This document shows positions 58,680 to 64,000 of a stretch of DNA of 64,000 bases, one piece after another. Position 1 is the stretch's first letter. Each line of letters starts with the position of its first letter. The translations under genes were made by a program, and so were the position numbers. This DNA is from an uncultured Muribaculaceae bacterium. GTDB taxonomy: Bacteria; Bacteroidota; Bacteroidia; Bacteroidales; Muribaculaceae. The stretch lies in contig CAJUKX010000002.1 in the NCBI GenBank assembly GCA_910586975.1, positions 1 to 64,000 of the forward strand. The letters are read 5' to 3'. Under the pieces are notes generated by a model that did not search any database, was not told where the DNA came from, and saw only the letters and a list, made by a program, of their open reading frames with translations.

Positions 58680-59983
58680 GCCCCTCACGCCCATCGGCCG
58701 AAGTGCTTCAGGCCAAGCAACGGTTTGGCATCATAGGCAATGCGCCGGCGCTCACAGCGGCGGTGGAGCGTACTCTGCGTGTGGCTCCCATCGACCTGTC
58801 GGTGCTCATCACCGGCGAGAGCGGTACGGGTAAGGAATTCTTCCCTAAAATCATACATGCCTACTCGCCCCGCAAGCATGCCAAGTACATAGCCGTGAAC
58901 TGCGGCGCCATACCCGAGGGTACAATCGACTCGGAGCTGTTCGGCCACGAGAAAGGTGCGTTCACCGGGGCTGTGGCCTCGCGCAAGGGTTACTTTGAGG
59001 AGGCCAACGGCGGCACCATATTTCTCGACGAGGTGGCCGAGCTGCCCCTCACCACCCAGGCCCGCCTGCTGCGTGTGCTCGAATCGGGCGAATTTATCAA
59101 AGTAGGATCATCCGAGGTGCAGAAGACCAACATACGCGTGGTGGCGGCGACCAATGTCGACATGCTGCGCGCCATAGAGGAAGGCCGCTTCCGCGAGGAC
59201 CTCTACTACCGCCTGTCTACTGTTCAGATCACCATTCCGCCCCTGCGCGACCGTGGCGACGACATCAACCTGCTGGCACGCAAGTTTGCCGGCGACTTTG
59301 CCGAGCGTTGGCGCCTGCCGGCCATCACCCTCTCCGACACAGCCCGCGCAGTGCTCGACCGCTGCCGCTGGCCCGGCAATGTACGCCAGCTCAAGAATGT
59401 TATAGAGCAGGTAGCCCTGTTTGAGGCCGGAAACGAGATAAGCTCCGACACCCTGCGCAGCTATCTGCCGGCCAACGCTTTTGTCACCTCACCGGCCGTG
59501 ATAAACCGCGGCCACAGCTACGAGAACGAGCGCGACATGCTCATGGGATTGATAATGAGCATGCAAAGCCGCATCGACGACCTCGAGGCACGCCTCGACA
59601 GCAGCAACCGCCCCAAGGAAGCCGCAGCACCGCAGCCCATGACCAAGGCCCTGACCACACGCTCGCAGCTGATGTACAACGACTCACCGGCTCGCAGCGA
59701 CACCGCACCCATCACCCCCATTTTCCACCCGAATACACACCGGTTTGAGGGACTGGAGAACGGCGGCATACACGACCTGGACAAGGGCGACGACTTTGTG
59801 AGCTACTCCGAAGAACCCATGCGCGCCGACAGTACGCAGCCACAGACCCTGCAGGACCGCGAGCGCCAGGCCATACGCGAAGCCCTCGACCGCAACGGCG
59901 GACACCGCAAGGCCGCTGCCGACGAGTTGCAAATCTCTCAACGCACACTATACCGTAAAATAAAGGAATATGGATTGGAATAA
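58670..59983 (+). CDS. Sigma-54-dependent transcriptional activator without sensor domain
   Basis: A 437-residue AAA+ enhancer-binding protein. There is almost no N-terminal sensor: Walker A GESGTGKE is already at about 49-56. The sigma-54 contact loop GAFTGA (about 96-101), Walker B GGTIFLDEVAEL and the arginine finger region are present. A Pro/Ser-rich linker follows, then a Fis-type HTH (about 393-435, HRKAAADELQISQRTLYRKIKEYGL). The ATG at 58670 is chosen because it gives a normal N-terminus and a 10-bp overlap with the acyltransferase gene. Targets are unknown; it overlaps lptE by 14 bp. Confidence 0.92.
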   Translation: MEISPSRPSAEVLQAKQRFGIIGNAPALTAAVERTLRVAPIDLSVLITGESGTGKEFFPKIIHAYSPRKHAKYIAVNCGAIPEGTIDSELFGHEKGAFTGAVASRKGYFEEANGGTIFLDEVAELPLTTQARLLRVLESGEFIKVGSSEVQKTNIRVVAATNVDMLRAIEEGRFREDLYYRLSTVQITIPPLRDRGDDINLLARKFAGDFAERWRLPAITLSDTARAVLDRCRWPGNVRQLKNVIEQVALFEAGNEISSDTLRSYLPANAFVTSPAVINRGHSYENERDMLMGLIMSMQSRIDDLEARLDSSNRPKEAAAPQPMTKALTTRSQLMYNDSPARSDTAPITPIFHPNTHRFEGLENGGIHDLDKGDDFVSYSEEPMRADSTQPQTLQDRERQAIREALDRNGGHRKAAADELQISQRTLYRKIKEYGLE

Positions 59984-60488
59984 GACCATAAGATACGTAT
60001 GCGCCCTGGTGCTGGCCTTAGTTATGACCGGATGCATACCCTCATACAAGCTCAACGGATCGGCTCTCGACTACACCGTCTACAAGACCGTGCACGTATC
60101 AGAATTCCCCATACGCGCGGCGCTGGTATATCCGCCCTTACAGCAGACTTTTAAGAACGAGCTGCTCGACTACATCTCGCGCAACACCCGTCTGCGCACC
60201 ACCGACGGCGCCTCTGACCTGCAGATCGAAGGCGAAATCACCGGTTACAATCTCTCGCCCCAGGCCGTGACCGAAGACGCTTACGCATCGCAGACCCGCC
60301 TCACAATCACCGTGCGCGTGAAATACACCGACAACAAGAACGACAAGAACGATATAGACCAGACATTCTCGGCCTACAGAGACTTCGATGCCACGCTCAT
60401 GCTCACCGACGTGCAGGACGACCTGTGCCAGCAGATATCAAAAGAACTGGTAGAACTGATTTTCAACTCAACACTCGGCAATTGGTAA
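59970..60488 (+). CDS. lptE: LPS-assembly lipoprotein LptE
   Basis: A 172-residue lipoprotein with a lipobox ending MTG-C (Cys22) and the LptE core CIPSYKLNGSALDY, then FPIRAALVYPPLQQTFKNELLDYISRNTRLR. LptE plugs the LptD barrel and completes LPS delivery to the outer membrane. It overlaps the sigma-54 activator gene by 14 bp and the next gene by 1 bp. lptC is at 20089, so two separate Lpt genes are in the window. Confidence 0.92.
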   Translation: MDWNKTIRYVCALVLALVMTGCIPSYKLNGSALDYTVYKTVHVSEFPIRAALVYPPLQQTFKNELLDYISRNTRLRTTDGASDLQIEGEITGYNLSPQAVTEDAYASQTRLTITVRVKYTDNKNDKNDIDQTFSAYRDFDATLMLTDVQDDLCQQISKELVELIFNSTLGNW

Positions 60489-61264
60489 TGGACTCGCTCA
60501 ACGAAATCATAGCAAAGGTAAACGACAGGCCGCATGAGCTAACCGATGACGACATAAGCAGCCTGCGACGCATAGCGCGCGACTATCCGGCCTCGGCCAT
60601 AGCTCCGGCGATGCTGCTCAAGTATGCGGCCACGCGCCTGAGCGACGACGAGACCGCCGAGATGCGCACCCGTGTGGCGCTGATGTGCGGCTTCAACCGC
60701 GAGCTTATCAACCTCATCGACCCCTCGGGCAAGGATTTTGCCTCGTTCTATCCGCCCGAACCCGAGCTGAAGCGCCCTACCACCGAAAACGCCATCGACA
60801 AGTTTCTGGAAACCTACGGGCACTCATCGCCCGAAGAAGATGCCCTGCTCGAACGCATGATATTCAACCCCGTGCCCGACTATGCCGAGCAGCTTGCACG
60901 CGACGAGCAGAATGCACAGGCCGCAGCACCCTCGGGCGACTGGCAGGGCGAGCTTATCGACGCCTTCCTTCACTCGCAGGGAGTTGGCTCTCAGACCCCG
61001 CCGTCACCTCCGGTACGACACGAAGCCGCACCGGCCAAGACTCCGTCAACGACAAAGCCTCCAAAGCTCCACGAAACCACCAAAAATACTCTTTTGAGCG
61101 AAAGTCTTGCTAAAATTTTCATAAAACAAGGCCGTTTTGAGCGCGCTTATGAAATTATAACTAATTTAAGCTTGAATTATCCGGAAAAAAGTATTTACTT
61201 TGCAGACCAATTGCGTTTCCTTGAAAAATTGATTATAAATCAACGCTATTCCAAGGATATCTGA
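60488..61264 (+). CDS. Conserved protein with TPR-like C-terminal segment
   Basis: A 258-residue protein: an N-terminal helical region (about 1-65), a Pro/Ala-rich linker with acidic motifs and a C-terminal tetratricopeptide-like stretch (LAKIFIKQGRFERAYEIITNLSLNYPEKSIYFADQLRFLEKLI, about 213-255). Proteins with this tail occur just upstream of secG in Bacteroidetes. The start at 60488 overlaps the lptE stop (TAATG). The function is unknown; involvement in envelope assembly is inferred only from position. Confidence 0.78.
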   Translation: MDSLNEIIAKVNDRPHELTDDDISSLRRIARDYPASAIAPAMLLKYAATRLSDDETAEMRTRVALMCGFNRELINLIDPSGKDFASFYPPEPELKRPTTENAIDKFLETYGHSSPEEDALLERMIFNPVPDYAEQLARDEQNAQAAAPSGDWQGELIDAFLHSQGVGSQTPPSPPVRHEAAPAKTPSTTKPPKLHETTKNTLLSESLAKIFIKQGRFERAYEIITNLSLNYPEKSIYFADQLRFLEKLIINQRYSKDI

Positions 61265-61306
61265 GATATAGATATAAAGACAATCATTAGAAGTAATATA
61301 TAAAAA

Positions 61307-61690
61307 ATGTACGTAGTAATCATCGTATTGACCGTAATCGTAGCGATTCTGCTCATCGGAATCGTCCTCATCCAGAAATCGAAAGGCGGCGGCCTTTCAT
61401 CACAGTTCGGCAACGCCTCATCAGTTATGGGTGTACGCCAGACCAACAGCTTCCTCGAAAAGACTACATGGTCTCTGGCCGGCCTGATCGTACTTCTCTC
61501 GATCGCTTCAGCCTATACAATGCCCAAGGTAACCAACGGTGCTGTAATCCGCACCCAGACATCGGCTCCCGCTCCCGCACCCGCCAATCAGTTTGGCACT
61601 CCCGCACCTGCAGCTGAAGCTCCCGCTACCGCTGCTCCTGCCGCCGAAGCTCCTGCTGCCGAGACTCCCGCCGAAACTCCCGCCAACTAA
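61307..61690 (+). CDS. secG: Preprotein translocase subunit SecG with Ala/Pro/Glu tail
   Basis: A 127-residue protein. Two membrane helices (about 1-22 and 50-68) flank the cytosolic loop QKSKGGGLSSQFG, which defines SecG. The C-terminal 40 residues are almost only Pro, Ala, Glu and Thr, an extension absent from short SecG proteins. SecG supports SecYEG translocation. It is 42 bp after the TPR-like gene. Confidence 0.93.
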   Translation: MYVVIIVLTVIVAILLIGIVLIQKSKGGGLSSQFGNASSVMGVRQTNSFLEKTTWSLAGLIVLLSIASAYTMPKVTNGAVIRTQTSAPAPAPANQFGTPAPAAEAPATAAPAAEAPAAETPAETPAN

Positions 61691-61781
61691 TACAGCAGGC
61701 GTTTTTGATACACTGAACCCGGAAGCTTAGGCTGTCGGGGTTTTGGTGTTTATATACATCTGATAAAATAGAATCTCAACA

Positions 61782-63035
61782 ATGCACAACAGCAAATATG
61801 AAATAATGGCACCGGTGGGCAGCTACGAATCGCTCGCCGCAGCCATCGACGCCGGAGCCGGTTCGGTTTACTTCGGAGTCGAAGGGCTCAACATGCGCTC
61901 AAAGTCGAGCGTCAACTTCACCCTCGACGATCTGCGCCGCATTGCCTCAATATGCCACGAGGCCGGTGTGAAGTCGTATCTCACCGTCAATACCATAATG
62001 TACGACGCCGACCTCGACTACATGCGCTCGATAATCGACGCCGTGGCCCAGAGCGGCGTTTCGGCAATAATAGCCAGCGACATAGCCGCCATAACCTACG
62101 CCCGCAGCCGCGGCGTGGAGGTGCATATATCCACCCAGTGCAATGTATCAAACATAGAGGCCGTGCGCTTCTACGCCCAATTTGCCGATGTGGTGGTACT
62201 GGCGCGCGAGCTTAACCTCGACCAGGTAAAGGCCATACACGAAGCCATCATACGCGACGATATACGCGGACCCAAGGGCGAGCTTGTGAAGATCGAAATG
62301 TTCTGCCACGGCGCACTCTGTATGGCAGTTTCGGGCAAGTGCTACCTGAGTCTGCACCAGATGAACAGCAGCGCCAACCGCGGCGCATGCACTCAGATAT
62401 GCCGCCGAGGCTACAACGTAACCGACCTCGAAACCGGCGACGAGCTCAACGTCGACAACAAATACATCATGTCGCCCAAAGACCTCAAAACCATCCACTT
62501 CCTCAATAAAATGATCGATGCCGGTGTAGAGGTATTCAAGATAGAAGGCCGCGCACGCGGTCCCGAATATGTGGCCACTGCAGTGCGTTGCTACTCACAG
62601 GCCATCGAGGCCATCGCCGCCGGCGAGTTCACCGACGAGAAAATAGCCGCATGGGACACTGAGCTGTCTAAAATCTTCAACCGCGGATTCTGGGACGGCT
62701 ACTATCTGGGCCAACGTCTGGGCGAATGGTCGAGCAAATACGGCTCATCAGCCACTCGCGTCAAGCACTACGTGGCCAAGGGCGTCAAGTACTTCTCGCG
62801 CCTTGGTGTGGGCGAATTCATAATGGAAGCCGGCGAGTTGCACGTGGGCGATGAAATCATCATCACGGGCCCCACCACCGGCGCCATGATGATAACCGTT
62901 GAAGACATTCAGGTAGACTGCCGCTCGGTAGAGAAAGCCGTCAAAGGCGATGCCTTCTCCATACCCGTGCCCGCCAAAGTCCGCCCGAGCGACCGCCTGT
63001 ACCGCTGGGAGAAAACCGCATGCGCCAACGAATAA
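61782..63035 (+). CDS. U32 family peptidase-like protein (TrhP-like tRNA hydroxylation)
   Basis: A 417-residue U32 protein with MAPVGSYESLAAAIDAGAGSVYFGVEGLNMR at the N-terminus and the cysteine-rich metal-binding block MFCHGALCMAVSGKCYLS ... GACTQICRRGY (about 179-214), then the C-terminal beta domain. Members of this type (TrhP) hydroxylate uridine 34 in tRNA, together with TrhO-type enzymes; others are collagenase-like. The tRNA role is favoured by length and domain order but not proven. A weak hairpin lies between it and secG (about 61721-61760). Confidence 0.88.
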   Translation: MHNSKYEIMAPVGSYESLAAAIDAGAGSVYFGVEGLNMRSKSSVNFTLDDLRRIASICHEAGVKSYLTVNTIMYDADLDYMRSIIDAVAQSGVSAIIASDIAAITYARSRGVEVHISTQCNVSNIEAVRFYAQFADVVVLARELNLDQVKAIHEAIIRDDIRGPKGELVKIEMFCHGALCMAVSGKCYLSLHQMNSSANRGACTQICRRGYNVTDLETGDELNVDNKYIMSPKDLKTIHFLNKMIDAGVEVFKIEGRARGPEYVATAVRCYSQAIEAIAAGEFTDEKIAAWDTELSKIFNRGFWDGYYLGQRLGEWSSKYGSSATRVKHYVAKGVKYFSRLGVGEFIMEAGELHVGDEIIITGPTTGAMMITVEDIQVDCRSVEKAVKGDAFSIPVPAKVRPSDRLYRWEKTACANE

Positions 63036-63045
63036 AATATTGGTT

Positions 63046-64000
63046 ATGAAACGATTATTTATACTTATAGCCGGAATCGCCTTGATGGCATTCTCACTGC
63101 GGGCAAACGAAATCTATGTAGCTCCAACGGGCGATGATGCCAACGACGGCTCAATCTCAAGCCCATACAAAACCATACGCAAGGCCATAGAGGCAGCGCA
63201 ACCCGGCACGAGTATCTTCTTGCGCGAGGGCACCTACACCCCCACCCCCGACCAAATCATGCTCTCCAACGCCGCAAATGCCTACGACTGCGTGTATGCA
63301 CTTGAGAAAAACGGTACTGCCGACAGCCCCATACTGCTCTCAGGCTATCCGGGAGAGAAGGTAACCATAGACCTGTCACAAGTGAGGACACCCAACCGTA
63401 TCATGGGCTTCAACCTCGTGGGCGACCACTGGCACCTGCGCGACTTCGACATCGTAGGCATACAGGTGACACAGACCGGCCACACACAGAGCATCAACGT
63501 GGGACTGTTCGGCGGCAGCAACTGCATAGTAGAACGCGTGAACATGCACGACGGCATGGGCATAGGCGTCTACGCCACACACGGGCGCAACAACTTGATA
63601 CTCAACTGCGACGCCTACAATAACTACGACCCTGTATCAGAAAATGGCTACGGCGGCAACTGCGACGGTTTCGGCTTCCACCTCAACAAGGAATCGTACA
63701 CCGGCAACGTGGTGCGCGGATGCCGTGCATGGCGCAACAGCGATGACGGCTACGACCTCATCAACAACAAGGCTCCCGTGACCATCGAAAACTGCTGGGC
63801 ATGGGAAAACGGCTTCGACGCCAACCGCGTGTCGCGCGGCGACGGAACCGGATTCAAGTCGGGCGGATACGGCATGAAGGCCAACCCCAAAGTACCCTCC
63901 ACCGTGCCCCGCAACGTAGTGCGCGGATGCCTGTCGTGGAGCAACAAGCAGAACGGTTTCTATGCCAATCACCACCTTGGCGGCCTTGACTTCTCGGGCA
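63046..64000 (+). CDS. PL9-like pectate lyase, truncated by the window edge
   Basis: The start of a secreted beta-helix enzyme: signal peptide (about 1-20, SLRA-N), then EIYVAPTGDDANDGSISSPYKTIRKAIEAAQPG and the PL9 landmarks GGNCDGFGFH and CRAWRNSDDGYD, with a Ca-site Asp-rich region. Right-handed parallel beta-helix repeats continue to the end of the window at 64000 without a stop codon. PL9 enzymes cleave pectate or rhamnogalacturonan by beta-elimination, fitting the two PL11 enzymes. The C-terminus and any T9SS tail are not visible. Confidence 0.85.
   Translation, partial: MKRLFILIAGIALMAFSLRANEIYVAPTGDDANDGSISSPYKTIRKAIEAAQPGTSIFLREGTYTPTPDQIMLSNAANAYDCVYALEKNGTADSPILLSGYPGEKVTIDLSQVRTPNRIMGFNLVGDHWHLRDFDIVGIQVTQTGHTQSINVGLFGGSNCIVERVNMHDGMGIGVYATHGRNNLILNCDAYNNYDPVSENGYGGNCDGFGFHLNKESYTGNVVRGCRAWRNSDDGYDLINNKAPVTIENCWAWENGFDANRVSRGDGTGFKSGGYGMKANPKVPSTVPRNVVRGCLSWSNKQNGFYANHHLGGLDFSG

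Noticed and set aside
1..64000. tRNA or rRNA genes
   Set aside because: Gaps were read for T-loop (GTTCGA-type) and rRNA signatures and none were found.

Overview
The window looks like a chromosomal segment of a gut Bacteroidales bacterium. Evidence: a SusC/SusD pair, a type IX secretion outer-membrane protein (PorV) with several proteins carrying T9SS-type C-terminal tails, a PorV/GldE/LptE/SecG-style gene complement, and promoters of the Bacteroidetes type (TTTG, 19-21 nt, TAnnTTTG) repeatedly found at the expected places. The GC-rich third codon positions fit Muribaculaceae better than classical Bacteroides; that family assignment is an inference. No tRNA, rRNA, CRISPR array, prophage or intact transposase gene was seen.

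Layout. 0.1-4.7 kb (minus): a tightly overlapping operon rnz-tadA-lpxB-LMW phosphatase-MeaB GTPase-DUF1573 protein. 4.7-5.9 kb (minus): PorV. 6.2-11.1 kb (plus): SIS sugar-phosphate isomerase, PfkB-like protein, pheT, yebC. 11.5-16.9 kb: susC/susD behind a 250-nt leader. 17.4-18.0 kb (minus): beta carbonic anhydrase. 18.1-23.3 kb (plus): coaX, an outer-membrane protein, lptC, a GldE/CorC-like protein and an orphan histidine kinase. 23.3-26.2 kb: a PL11 rhamnogalacturonan lyase. 26.3-29.3 kb: a structured leader or ncRNA followed by an AT-rich two-gene island (BspA-type leucine-rich repeat protein and an unknown secreted protein). 29.8-30.4 kb (minus): RelE-type toxin-antitoxin. 30.6-40.6 kb (plus): SDR oxidoreductase, phoH, purC, ubiE/menG, DUF3078 protein, small exported proteins, mtnN, AlbA-type protein, rsmA, mgtE. 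41-48.1 kb (minus): second PL11 lyase, dgt, PpiD-like foldase, metK with a structured leader. 48.4-50.5 kb: a second AT-rich two-gene island (T9SS-tail protein and FISUMP-domain protein). 50.8-55.9 kb (plus): lysS, gpsA, an RsmI-like methylase, a WalJ-like hydrolase, comF. 56.1-57.3 kb: orphan response regulator and a small membrane protein. 57.8-63.0 kb: PlsC-like acyltransferase, sigma-54 activator, lptE, TPR-like protein, secG, U32 peptidase-family protein. A PL9-like pectate lyase runs off the right end.

Functionally the window mixes envelope biogenesis (lpxB, SIS isomerase, lptC, lptE, PorV, PpiD, secG, acyltransferase), translation and nucleotide housekeeping, and pectin (rhamnogalacturonan) use through two PL11 enzymes and a PL9-like enzyme, probably exported in part by T9SS.

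The least ordinary content is non-coding. (1) A family of compound palindromic repeats (hairpin modules arranged B-C-A-C'-B') sits between convergent genes at about 17, 29.5 and 40.8 kb, with a fragment at the left edge. (2) Two copies of a MITE-like element with terminal inverted repeats end only a few bases before start codons at 6.1 and 57.6 kb. (3) A structured transcript with a near-consensus promoter and its own terminator-like 3' end lies at 26.3-26.66 kb. (4) The AT-rich island between metK and lysS is flanked by a perfect 38-bp direct repeat that is itself a complete promoter, next to a 30-bp-arm inverted repeat. (5) The metK leader can form a pseudoknot followed by a terminator, suggesting a riboswitch.
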